Shown: in pieces, positions 1 to 10,213 of the stretch
Numbering within the stretch: the first letter of the stretch is position 1
Layout of the letters: each line of letters begins with the position of its first letter
Assembly: GCA_017451025.1 (NCBI GenBank)
Contig: JAFSSM010000006.1
Span: 1 to 34,824 of the forward strand
Source of the DNA: Synergistaceae bacterium
GTDB taxonomy: Bacteria; Synergistota; Synergistia; Synergistales; Aminobacteriaceae
DNA length: 34,824 nucleotides
Reading direction: 5' to 3'
Notes under the pieces: model-generated
Told to the model about the DNA's origin: nothing
What the model saw: only the letters and a program-made list of their open reading frames with translations
Database searches by the model: none
Made by a program: the position numbers and the translations under genes

Positions 1-1839
1 AGCCCAATCGAGAGTAACGTCTACGCTGACATTCTGAGAGAATTTTTCGCCGGAAACTGCGGTCAAATCGGTTGAGGCAGTAATGGCGATGTCGACCGAG
101 AGGACTGGAGTTCCGGACTTGGTGAAGACGGTCTGCCGTGAAAATACAGTGTTGCCTGCCTCATCTTTTGCCGTCTGAGGAGTTCCGGGTTCGGAAGCTG
201 CTTCGCCGCCGGAGCCTTTGTTGTCGTCTTCTTCTGCCTTGACAATCTCGAACGTCTTTGTTGCAGTACCGGTGTAATTGCCCTTGCCTGTAGCGGTAAC
301 AGTTGCGGTTCCGGCTTCGGTGTTGTTGGAGAACTCAAGCGTATAGTGCGTGTCAGCGATGAGGGGAGTCCCGCCGTTCGTGATGGTAACGGTCGGGGTC
401 TTGGCCGTGCCGTCGTAGCTCACGGTCGGGGTCTTGGCCGTGCCGTCATAGCTGACAGTTTCGGGCGATATGGTCATCGTGAAATCTTTGATGTCTGCCG
501 CAGTGATGGACACGGCTTTTGCCGCAGAGGAATACTCCTTGCTGTTGGTTGTGGCTTTGACGGAGTAGCTCCCGCTCCCTGCGATGTCTCCGCTGGTGGT
601 GTAGGTGGAGGAAGTTGCGCCAGAAATATCGGTGTTGTCCTTCTTCCACTGGTAGGTGTAGGCGATGTCATAGCTCAGGATTTTTGCGGGGCTGGGTACT
701 GCGGTGAGGGTGATGCCTGAGCCGTCGTAGGTTTTGTTGTCGGCAGAGATGGTAACGGTCGGGGCGGAAGAGAGTACGCCGTACTTGTAGATGTCGTGCG
801 AAAGACTAATGACCGATGCATTAGCAGCCAAGTAGTTGCTACTTGGGTTAGAATTAAATATACCACCTGAAACCTCAAACCTCTTGGAAGTATCATTATC
901 CTTAGAAATGAAAGAGAAAATAGACACATCAGAAGAAAATACTCCCCCAGCTATGCTGACCTTTGAATCTGTACTTAATCCTGGATAGTCTGAAGAAGTA
1001 TCAAACACAAATATCGAGCACGGTATCGCGGTTTTGCTATCGCCAACCAAACCCTTACTGTTCCCTGTCGTATTTATCACAAGTTTGCTATTTGCAGGTA
1101 TATCAACGACACCGGCCCTTGCAACGATACCAGCTCCGTTTTTGATGTTAAACGTACCTCCGTACAGATAAAATTCATCATTGTTGGGTGCATGTATCCC
1201 GCAACCAAAGGTTTCATCATCTGATTGTGCGCTGTTAAACGTACCGTCGTGCACATAAATCTTGTTTTTACCTCTATCTTCGGTGCCGTTAGTCCCCACA
1301 ATAAAATTATTTACTGATGAATATGTTCCTCCATAAATATGGATTTCAGCTCCATCAAATGCCATTAAAGGTGTTACTTGCGCTTTTATATTGAAATTAC
1401 TACAAGTACCATCTTCTTTACCAAGAAAAAGTGTAGATTTGCCTTTGTTTGCGCCATTGTTGAGAGATAATGAGTTGACACCACAATCAAGACTGGAGTA
1501 AATTCCTCCGCCACCTTGTGAGTCAAATATAGTCAATGTTCCTTGATTTTGAAGTATCCATCCTTTATAACCACTCGATGAGCTTATTTTATGTCCATTC
1601 AGATCAAGAGATACTTTTGAGTCGTAACTCACTACTGCTAATATAACGTTAGTTTCTACATCTTTAGAGAGTTTTATTTTACTTCCTATTAGGTCTCTAG
1701 ATCTTAGCTTGGCTCTCAAGTCCGCACTACTATCAACGAAAGTCCAACCATCGATCACCTGTGAAGCAGCCATTATAGGCGGAGCATACACAAAAAACAA
1801 CGCACACAACAAAACCATAAAACACGTTACACGCTTCAT
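1..1839 (-). CDS. Secreted surface protein, beta-helix and Ig-like modules (partial, runs off left edge)
   Basis: One reading frame stays open from an ATG at 1839 to base 1, giving 613 codons with no stop, so the C-terminus lies outside the window. The start has GGAGG 11 bases upstream. Residues 1-24 form a signal peptide: MKR, a hydrophobic core, then a likely cut after IMA. Residues about 30-350 carry recurring short Gly-rich turns such as IYGGTYSS, VHDGTFNS, LYGGTFN and VSGGIFNS, which suggests a right-handed beta-helix. From about residue 350 there are Ig-like segments (YQWKKDNTDISGA; SYDGTAKTPTV repeated twice; GNYTGTATKTF) and then a linker rich in Gly, Ser and Glu. Exported adhesin or S-layer-like proteins are built this way; the anchor is not visible. 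The first ~350 codons are AT-rich (ATA, AGA, GAT) and the rest is GC-rich (ACC, GCC, GGC), so the gene looks mosaic. Function and ligand are unknown. Confidence 0.8.
   Translation of the reverse strand, partial: MKRVTCFMVLLCALFFVYAPPIMAASQVIDGWTFVDSSADLRAKLRSRDLIGSKIKLSKDVETNVILAVVSYDSKVSLDLNGHKISSSSGYKGWILQNQGTLTIFDSQGGGGIYSSLDCGVNSLSLNNGANKGKSTLFLGKEDGTCSNFNIKAQVTPLMAFDGAEIHIYGGTYSSVNNFIVGTNGTEDRGKNKIYVHDGTFNSAQSDDETFGCGIHAPNNDEFYLYGGTFNIKNGAGIVARAGVVDIPANSKLVINTTGNSKGLVGDSKTAIPCSIFVFDTSSDYPGLSTDSKVSIAGGVFSSDVSIFSFISKDNDTSKRFEVSGGIFNSNPSSNYLAANASVISLSHDIYKYGVLSSAPTVTISADNKTYDGSGITLTAVPSPAKILSYDIAYTYQWKKDNTDISGATSSTYTTSGDIAGSGSYSVKATTNSKEYSSAAKAVSITAADIKDFTMTISPETVSYDGTAKTPTVSYDGTAKTPTVTITNGGTPLIADTHYTLEFSNNTEAGTATVTATGKGNYTGTATKTFEIVKAEEDDNKGSGGEAASEPGTPQTAKDEAGNTVFSRQTVFTKSGTPVLSVDIAITASTDLTAVSGEKFSQNVSVDVTLDWA
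389..454 (-). repeat. In-frame 33-bp tandem duplication
   Basis: Two adjacent 33-bp units at 389-421 and 422-454 differ at only two positions. Each encodes the 11-residue unit SYDGTAKTPTV on the minus strand inside the Ig-like region of the surface protein. The duplication keeps the frame and probably arose recently by slippage. Confidence 0.9.
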
Positions 1840-1869
1840 GTTACAATGTACCTCCATTATAAGATTTGC

Positions 1870-1954
1870 TCGGGATACGGCAAATCCCGAACACAAAAAT
1901 TCCCTGTCTTCAACCGAGAGGATTCAGCTCCCGCATATGAACACAGGGAAATTT
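1870..1954 (-). promoter_or_regulatory. Structured 5' leader of the surface protein gene
   Basis: A perfect 7-bp hairpin (1870-1876 with 1884-1890, 7-base loop) ends about 30 bases before the ATG of the surface protein. Just upstream, 1897-1907 can pair with 1943-1954 around a ~36-base loop. Both would lie in the 5' untranslated leader. I do not recognise a known riboswitch class, so these could be RNA stability or regulatory structures. Confidence 0.4.
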
Positions 1955-2045
1955 ATAATCATCTATATCGTCAGAAAAATATGGGGAAAATTTACGTAAC
2001 AGGAAGGATTTACACTCAAAACAAACGTCAACGAATGATAGTGTA

Positions 2046-2058
2046 CCCCCCCCCCCCC
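2046..2058. repeat. Homopolymeric C13 (G13) tract
   Basis: Thirteen consecutive C on the plus strand lie 207 bp upstream of the surface protein start. The surroundings are AT-rich, so chance origin is unlikely. Tracts of this length slip readily and drive phase variation in other bacteria. The exact length is also prone to sequencing error. Confidence 0.9.
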
Positions 2059-2273
2059 TTACACAAATTACGTATTTCTTCTTCTGCAAAATATTTTACG
2101 TTCACATCCACTTCACACGCATAATTCAACACACAAAGCATTAACGCTCTGATGCCTTCACTATATGCATATGCTTTCAAGATGTTCACTAAACAATTTC
2201 TCCTTTGATCTGCTAAAAATTTTTCTTCATGGAATGGTACGTAGTTTAGCACAAAGCTCAAACAGAAACAAGA

Positions 2274-2301
2274 AATCTCCCCGGCTTTCACCAGAGGGAT
2301 T
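2274..2301 (-). terminator. Probable terminator of the rib-serS-glycosyltransferase operon
   Basis: Just after the glycosyltransferase stop, the minus-strand transcript forms a stem of about 8 bp with one bulge, pairing AATCCCTC with GGGGAGATT. A T-rich stretch (TTTCTTGTTTC) follows. Confidence 0.5.
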
Positions 2302-2318
2302 ATCTCTTCCTAATTGCT

Positions 2319-5763
<3,445 letters not shown>

Positions 5764-5767
<4 letters not shown>

Positions 5768-6429
5768 AATATATCCTCCTCCAAATTTAACATGTGTCCC
5801 ATGCGGTGCTCTTTTGTGCTGAGATACTTAGAATTATACTCGTTCGGCGAAATCAGGATAGGGACTCGTTCGGTTATCTCTATGCCGTATTCTTCGAGGC
5901 CGGAGATTTTGCCGGGGTTGTTGGTCATGAGGCGAATGCGTTTCAGCCCCAAGTCCCGGAGAATTTCCGCACCTGTACCGTATTCCCTCATGTCCGGCGG
6001 AAATCCCAGAGCAACATTAGCGTCAACGGTGTCGAGTCCTTCGTCCTGGAGGGTATAGGCTCGCAGCTTGTTGAGGAGTCCGATTCCGCGACCTTCCTGG
6101 CGCATGTAGAGGAGAACTCCGCGTCCTTCGTCGGAGATCATCTGCAGGGCGGTGTGAAGCTGCGGTCCGCAGTCGCAACGCAGAGAACCGAGAACGTCCC
6201 CGGTAAAGCACTCGCTGTGTATGCGGGTTAGCACCGGCTCAGGGGTGAGAATATCTCCCATTACAAGCGCGAGGTGTGTGTGAGCGTCGTCATCTTGGGT
6301 GATGCTGCGGTATGCACTCACACTGAAAGTTCCCCATTGTGTCGGGATAGGGACGGTTAATTTCTTCTCGACGCGCTTGTATTCTGATTTAGTTATGATT
6401 ATCTCGTGATTGTGTGTATGATGGCTCAA
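5764..6429 (-). CDS. ribA: GTP cyclohydrolase II
   Basis: This enzyme opens GTP to 2,5-diamino-6-ribosylamino-4-pyrimidinone phosphate, formate and pyrophosphate, the first committed step of riboflavin synthesis. The three zinc ligands are seen at Cys74, Cys85 and Cys87 ([18 protein letters not shown]). They are followed by [16 protein letters not shown] and the guanine/phosphate-binding region around [14 protein letters not shown]. It is a stand-alone enzyme with no RibB domain in front. The start is a TTG at 6429 with a purine-rich stretch about 11 bases upstream; no ATG fits this frame nearby. The first residues are His-rich (SHHTHNH). It sits 29 bp after the DUF4160 gene and overlaps ribH by 4 bp. 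ribB must lie elsewhere or be replaced. Confidence 0.95.
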
Positions 6430-6458
6430 AATTTCTCATCTCTCTTTGCGGGATAATT

Positions 6459-6737
6459 TTAGCGGATATAGTGTATTTCGCCAAAATATTCCTGCCATGC
6501 TGCCTGTATTAACGTGCTTCTTTCCTCAACAACTTTGATGATTCTCCGCATAACCTTAAGGGGTATCATTGCTTTGTTGTGTTCAAGCAATGCTTTCCCG
6601 TCGCTGGTTATCCACAGTTTTGCAGAATTAGCGGAAGGCCGTCCGAACGCAACGTGAACGTGTATAGGTTCCAGCGGCATGCTTTCGTCTGACCAGAAAA
6701 AAATTACGTACCTGCCTATCCATAAAATCGTTGGCAT
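6459..6737 (-). CDS. DUF4160 family small protein (possible toxin-antitoxin component)
   Basis: The protein is 92 residues from the ATG at 6737, which has GGAG nine bases upstream; a TTG at 6755 in the same frame is less likely. The pattern MPTILWIGRY..FFWSDE..EPIHVHVAFG near the N-terminus is typical of DUF4160. Members are small and often paired with a second small gene as in toxin-antitoxin modules, but their biochemical role is not established. The stop of the preceding gene and this ATG are one base apart, so the two form a unit. The pair sits directly in front of ribA in the same direction and may share its transcript. Confidence 0.7.
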   Translation of the reverse strand: MPTILWIGRYVIFFWSDESMPLEPIHVHVAFGRPSANSAKLWITSDGKALLEHNKAMIPLKVMRRIIKVVEERSTLIQAAWQEYFGEIHYIR

Positions 6738-6738
6738 C

Positions 6739-7002
6739 TTAAGATTCTCCGTCAATTCCTCCGTCTTGCGAGCACTCTAAAATCAGCGATTCATGCCTGA
6801 ACACAAGCTGACGCAAAAACAGCATCTCAAGATAAGAATATCCGTTGACCTCCCACTTGAACATCGGCAGCCAGCATGTCGCGTTCTTGAACTTTCCGTC
6901 ATCTGTCGGAGTCTCAATGTAGACCTTCACTGATCCATCAGCCAGCATTTCAGAGTGAGTAACTTCTGTGTCATCGTTGAAGGCCATGAACGGGTACATC
7001 AT
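6739..7002 (-). CDS. Conserved small hypothetical protein, partner of the DUF4160 gene
   Basis: This 87-residue protein starts at the double ATG 7000-7002/6997-6999 behind a strong AAAGGAG site. It is acidic, with a likely beta-rich first half (EVTHSEMLADGSVKVYIETP) and a helical end. I have the impression of similar short proteins next to DUF4160 genes in other anaerobes, which would fit an antitoxin or accessory role, but this is from memory. It is the first gene of the minus-strand run that continues into ribA, ribH and serS. Confidence 0.6.
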   Translation of the reverse strand: MMYPFMAFNDDTEVTHSEMLADGSVKVYIETPTDDGKFKNATCWLPMFKWEVNGYSYLEMLFLRQLVFRHESLILECSQDGGIDGES

Positions 7003-7037
7003 GAATTATTCATCTCCTTTTAAGCTGTATATTAGCA

Positions 7038-7043
7038 TATAAT
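7038..7043 (+). promoter_or_regulatory. Likely -10 element of mtnA
   Basis: A perfect TATAAT lies 34 bases before the mtnA ATG in the gap between divergent genes. No good -35 hexamer is visible at the usual distance. Confidence 0.45.
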
Positions 7044-7076
7044 CATTCTGGCAAAATCAAAACTGGAGGGGTAATC

Positions 7077-8132
7077 ATGAACAGCATACTCAATTACGAG
7101 ACCGTCTCGCTCGAAGATGACGCACTGGTAATTCTTGACCAGACAAAACTCCCGAACGAAATAGTTATTCTTCATCTTCAGACACAGCCGGAAATTTGGC
7201 AGGCAATCCGTACGCTTCAGGTCAGGGGTGCACCGGCAATCGGTATAGCGGCGGCTTTGGGTGTTTACCTTGCGGCAAAGAATATTCACGCGGAGGACTA
7301 CATGTCATTCTTCGTGCAGTTCCACGAGGCGAAAGAGTACCTGAACTCTGCCCGTCCGACCGCAGTAAATTTGTCGTGGGCATTGAACCGCATGGAGAAG
7401 GTAGTTAGCGACAACGAGGGCCGGAATATTCCGGAAATAGTGGAGCTTCTGCGCAGGGAGGCAATCGCCATTAAGACAGAGGATACCGAAATGTGCAGGA
7501 AGATAGGCGAGCACGGATTGACCCTCATCAAGAACGGTGACGGTATACTGACCCACTGCAACGCAGGACAGCTTGCGACCTCGAAATACGGGACTGCATT
7601 AGCACCCATACATCTTGGCCGTGAGCGCGGAATGAATTTCCGTGTGTATTGCGACGAGACGAGGCCGCTGTTGCAGGGAGCCAGGCTTTCGACATTTGAG
7701 CTTGTGGCTGACGGAGTTGATACTACATTGATTTGCGACAACATGGCCTCACAGGTAATGAAGGAAGGGAAAATTGATGCGGTTTTTGTTGGGTGCGACA
7801 GGGTGGCGGCGAACGGAGATGCCTGCAACAAGATCGGGACTTCTGGCGTTGCGATACTGGCCAAGTACTATGGGATACCGTTTTACGTTCTTGGTCCGAC
7901 CTCGACAATCGACATGAACATAGCTGCGGGGAAAGACATTGTGATTGAGGAACGTCCGGCTGAGGAAGTTACGGAGATGTGGTACAGCCGGAGGATGGCA
8001 CCTGAGGGTGTGAAGGTATATAACCCGGCGTTTGACGTAACAGACCATGAATTAATCACCGGGATAGTTACGGAGCACGGTATAGCGCGTCCGCCGTACA
8101 GTGAGAGTCTGAGGAAAATAATGCTCCCCTGA
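7077..8132 (+). CDS. mtnA: S-methyl-5-thioribose-1-phosphate isomerase
   Basis: MtnA converts 5-methylthioribose-1-phosphate to methylthioribulose-1-phosphate in methionine salvage. The 351-residue length is normal. RGAPAIG begins at residue 50, the catalytic Cys161 lies in [11 protein letters not shown], the catalytic Asp241 in [10 protein letters not shown], and phosphate-binding residues in NKIGTSG. A GGAGGGG site lies just before the ATG. The gene stands alone: no mtnK, mtnB, mtnC or mtnD is adjacent. In organisms with partial salvage, MtnA can also act on 5-deoxyribose-1-phosphate, so its exact pathway cannot be told from this window. A hairpin terminator follows. Confidence 0.96.
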   Translation: MNSILNYETVSLEDDALVILDQTKLPNEIVILHLQTQPEIWQAIRTLQVRGAPAIGIAAALGVYLAAKNIHAEDYMSFFVQFHEAKEYLNSARPTAVNLSWALNRMEKVVSDNEGRNIPEIVELLRREAIAIKTEDTEMCRKIGEHGLTLIKNGDGILTHCNAGQLATSKYGTALAPIHLGRERGMNFRVYCDETRPLLQGARLSTFELVADGVDTTLICDNMASQVMKEGKIDAVFVGCDRVAANGDACNKIGTSGVAILAKYYGIPFYVLGPTSTIDMNIAAGKDIVIEERPAEEVTEMWYSRRMAPEGVKVYNPAFDVTDHELITGIVTEHGIARPPYSESLRKIMLP

Positions 8133-8148
8133 GTTTCTGGGGGAGCTT

Positions 8149-8168
8149 GCCGAAAGAGTCGGCTTTTT
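8149..8168 (+). terminator. Rho-independent terminator of mtnA
   Basis: Stem GCCGA/TCGGC with a 5-base loop is followed by five T. A second GC-rich hairpin overlaps the mtnA stop just upstream. The bases from here to 8429 hold no gene I can support. Confidence 0.75.
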
Positions 8169-8429
8169 CGGAAGGATGAGGAGCTTTGTCGGTGTTCCTG
8201 CTTATGTGCCTGTTCCGCCTCTCATTCCGGGCGTATTAGCTCCTGTTCTTCCTGAAACCTTAACCGTACATCATTAGGATTGCCGCAAATCTCACCAAGC
8301 CTTTATGCCTCTTCACGCGCGTTTTTCATCTGCAAAAATCTCAAGTGCCGTAACTATATATCCAGTTGCCAACTCCGTGATGTTGTAGAATATCCTCACA
8401 CAATCATTCAAACAGGAGGAGTTTTTTAC

Positions 8430-9272
8430 ATGAGAACATTTCTTGCACTAACACTCATTCTCACGCTCACAGCTGCATGCGCATACTCCGAAGGCCGCGA
8501 ACAGTGCTGGGACCTCGAGGAGCTCACTATCCTCAACAAACAGGACGTTGCTGGCGGAAAAGGCACCCTCTACGGAGAATTTGCCTACACCCGCGACAAG
8601 GCCGGAGATGACTGGGCCATTAAGGAAATCGGCTTCATGACCCTCAAACACGGAGACTTCATCGGACTCCACTCTCACGCTGACAACGAAGACGCTTACC
8701 TGATACTTTCCGGCAAAGGAGTCTTCACTGACGGAGAAGGCAATTCTTGGGTCGTCAAGGCCGGAGACATGACCATAGCCAGACCCGGCCAAGCTCACGG
8801 ACTCGCTAACCTTTTCGGTGATGACCTTGTTTTTCTGGACATTATCGCCAAAAATTCAGCCGCAGACCTCGACGCAATCAAAGCTAATCCCACGCCGCAG
8901 TTCTTCCCCGAAGAAAGACTCCGCAAGCTCAACAAGGAGAAAGCTGGCGGAGCAGGCAAGGGCACTCTCTACGGAAAATTTGCGTTCAGGCGTGAAGATG
9001 CTACGGAAAATCAGGCCATAAAGGAAATCGGCATGATGACTCTTCGTCCTGGAGACAGCATCAGCCTTCACTCGCACGCCGACAACGAGGATACGTACAT
9101 CATAATTTCCGGAGAAGGAATGTTCACTGACGGCGAAGGCGGAGAGTATATCGTAGGGCCTCAGTCGGTAACTCTTGCCGGGCCGGGACAGTCCCACGCT
9201 CTCGAGAACACCGGCAGCGAAAACCTGGTGTTCATTGACCTGATAGCTCAGAACCACGCCCTCAAGAAATAG
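8430..9272 (+). CDS. Exported protein with two tandem cupin domains
   Basis: The ATG at 8430 has AGGAGG eight or nine bases upstream and begins a signal peptide (MRTFLALTLILTLTAAC). The same frame is open back to 8280 but without translation signals. The cysteine after LTAA may be a lipobox, or signal peptidase I may cut after CAYS. The mature part has two homologous cupin-2 domains, residues about 45-145 and 180-280, about 60% alike by eye. Each has the metal-binding motif 1 (LHSHADNEDAY and LHSHADNEDTY) and the motif 2 histidine (RPGQAHGL and GPGQSHAL), so both metal sites look intact. Cupins range from isomerases to dioxygenases and sugar binders; the substrate here is unknown. A hairpin follows. 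Confidence 0.85.
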   Translation: MRTFLALTLILTLTAACAYSEGREQCWDLEELTILNKQDVAGGKGTLYGEFAYTRDKAGDDWAIKEIGFMTLKHGDFIGLHSHADNEDAYLILSGKGVFTDGEGNSWVVKAGDMTIARPGQAHGLANLFGDDLVFLDIIAKNSAADLDAIKANPTPQFFPEERLRKLNKEKAGGAGKGTLYGKFAFRREDATENQAIKEIGMMTLRPGDSISLHSHADNEDTYIIISGEGMFTDGEGGEYIVGPQSVTLAGPGQSHALENTGSENLVFIDLIAQNHALKK

Positions 9273-9283
9273 CCGGCTCAAAT

Positions 9284-9313
9284 AATCCCCTCTGGCAATA
9301 TTCAGGGGGGATT
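9284..9313 (+). terminator. Hairpin terminator after the cupin gene
   Basis: AATCCCC at 9284-9290 pairs with GGGGATT at 9307-9313. The following T tract is short, so it may be a weak terminator. Confidence 0.5.
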
Positions 9314-9340
9314 GTTCTAACCCAGAAGGAGGGGTACTGA

Positions 9341-10126
9341 TTGGCGAAAACTACTCCCGAACAAATCAGGGCATTTCAGCGGGCTACCTTGATGGACGAT
9401 GAATTTATGACGGTATTCTTCAAGGACAATATACCTGCTGTACAGTTCGTATTAAGGATATTGATGGGGAAACCTGACCTGATAGTTAAGACCGTCAAGG
9501 TTCAGGTGAAGCATGAAGCTCACAGAAAATCCAGGATGGTAATATTTGACGTGTATGCAGTTGATTCTGAGGGCAGGCACTACGATATTGAGTTCCAGAA
9601 CAGGAGTTCAGGTGCGGTGCCCTACAGAGGAAGGCTGAACAGTGCGTTGATGGACGTGAATATGCTGTCTTCCGGCGAAGATTATTCCCTGCTGAAGAAC
9701 AGGGAGAGCGTAGTAATTTTCATCACGAAGTATGACGTGCTGAAGGGCGGGAAGCCTATATACACGATTGAGCGAGTCATAAAGGAGACAGGAGAGGATT
9801 ACGGCGACGGGTCTCACATAATTTACGTGAACACTTCGCATAAGGATTACAGCACTGCGCTAGGGAAACTGATACATGATTTCCGGTGCGTTAATCCCGA
9901 AGAGTGGTATTATCCGGAATTTGCGGGACGTGCGAAGGAGCTTAAAGGAGGTGAAGATTCAATGAAGATATTGGACGACATGAAGGCAACGGAGCGAGTT
10001 GAGGTAAGCGAGAACATCGCAGTCAACTTTATCAAATCTGGCCTTCTTGCGCTGGAAGTTATCGCTAAGAACTGCAACCTGTCCTTACAGCGTGTGCAGG
10101 AACTAGCCGCCACCATTTCCCGCTGA
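9341..10126 (+). CDS. Rpn-type PD-(D/E)XK nuclease / putative transposase
   Basis: The 261-residue protein starts with TTG behind AGAAGGAGGGG. It matches the PD-(D/E)XK transposase-like family (Rpn/PDDEXK_2): an N-terminal DDEFMTVFFKDN, then the nuclease core with Asp70 (VIFDVYAVD), Asp82 and Glu84-Phe-Gln86 (YDIEFQNRS). The usual catalytic Lys is Gln, as is normal in this family. An ITKYDVLKGG..YTIERV segment follows, and a helical C-terminus. E. coli RpnA relatives promote RecA-independent recombination and cut DNA; whether any act as transposases is unproven. There are no inverted terminal repeats or target duplications that I can see, and hairpins bound it on both sides, so it is a solitary gene. 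Confidence 0.85.
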   Translation: MAKTTPEQIRAFQRATLMDDEFMTVFFKDNIPAVQFVLRILMGKPDLIVKTVKVQVKHEAHRKSRMVIFDVYAVDSEGRHYDIEFQNRSSGAVPYRGRLNSALMDVNMLSSGEDYSLLKNRESVVIFITKYDVLKGGKPIYTIERVIKETGEDYGDGSHIIYVNTSHKDYSTALGKLIHDFRCVNPEEWYYPEFAGRAKELKGGEDSMKILDDMKATERVEVSENIAVNFIKSGLLALEVIAKNCNLSLQRVQELAATISR

Positions 10127-10138
10127 CCCTACATCACA

Positions 10139-10163
10139 AAGGCCTGTACCCCATGCAGGCCTT
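10139..10163 (+). terminator. Hairpin terminator after the Rpn-type gene
   Basis: A perfect 8-bp stem AAGGCCTG/CAGGCCTT with a 9-base loop begins 12 bases after the stop. It is followed by a pyrimidine-rich but T-poor stretch. Confidence 0.6.
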
Positions 10164-10213
10164 CTCCCTTTCGTGTAAAATATTCCCATACCACACGGAA
10201 GGATTGACTCTCA

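Larger units (their letters stand above)
1840..2318. other. Long AT-rich spacer without a convincing gene
   Basis: This 479-bp spacer lies between the surface protein start and the end of the glycosyltransferase gene. It holds a hairpin and a longer inverted repeat next to the surface protein start, a 13-base C run, and the terminator of the upstream operon. A minus-strand frame at 2028-2291 (87 codons, GTG start inside the terminator hairpin, no ribosome binding site, ending across the C run) gives a protein-like peptide I do not recognise. It may be a remnant or a contingency reading frame, and I do not call it a gene. Confidence 0.6.

Noticed and set aside
1858-1863. TATAAT on the minus strand just before the surface protein start
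   Set aside because: It is too near the start codon: transcription would begin downstream of the ribosome binding site.
2028-2291. Minus-strand 87-codon frame across the C13 tract
   Set aside because: It starts with GTG inside the terminator hairpin, has no ribosome binding site and ends in a Gly run made by the tract. I do not recognise the peptide, so it is mentioned only with the spacer.
6398-6439. Short minus-strand frame starting with ATG just before ribA (possible leader peptide)
   Set aside because: Only about 14 codons, out of frame with ribA; no attenuator structure around it. The TTG at 6429 is the better explanation of the start region.
8170-8276. Plus-strand 33-codon frame with a proline-rich peptide
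   Set aside because: No ribosome binding site, it follows a terminator closely, and composition alone is not evidence of coding.
9341-10126. Complete insertion element around the Rpn-type gene
   Set aside because: Hairpins at both ends look like terminators of neighbouring genes; their sequences differ and no target duplication is visible.
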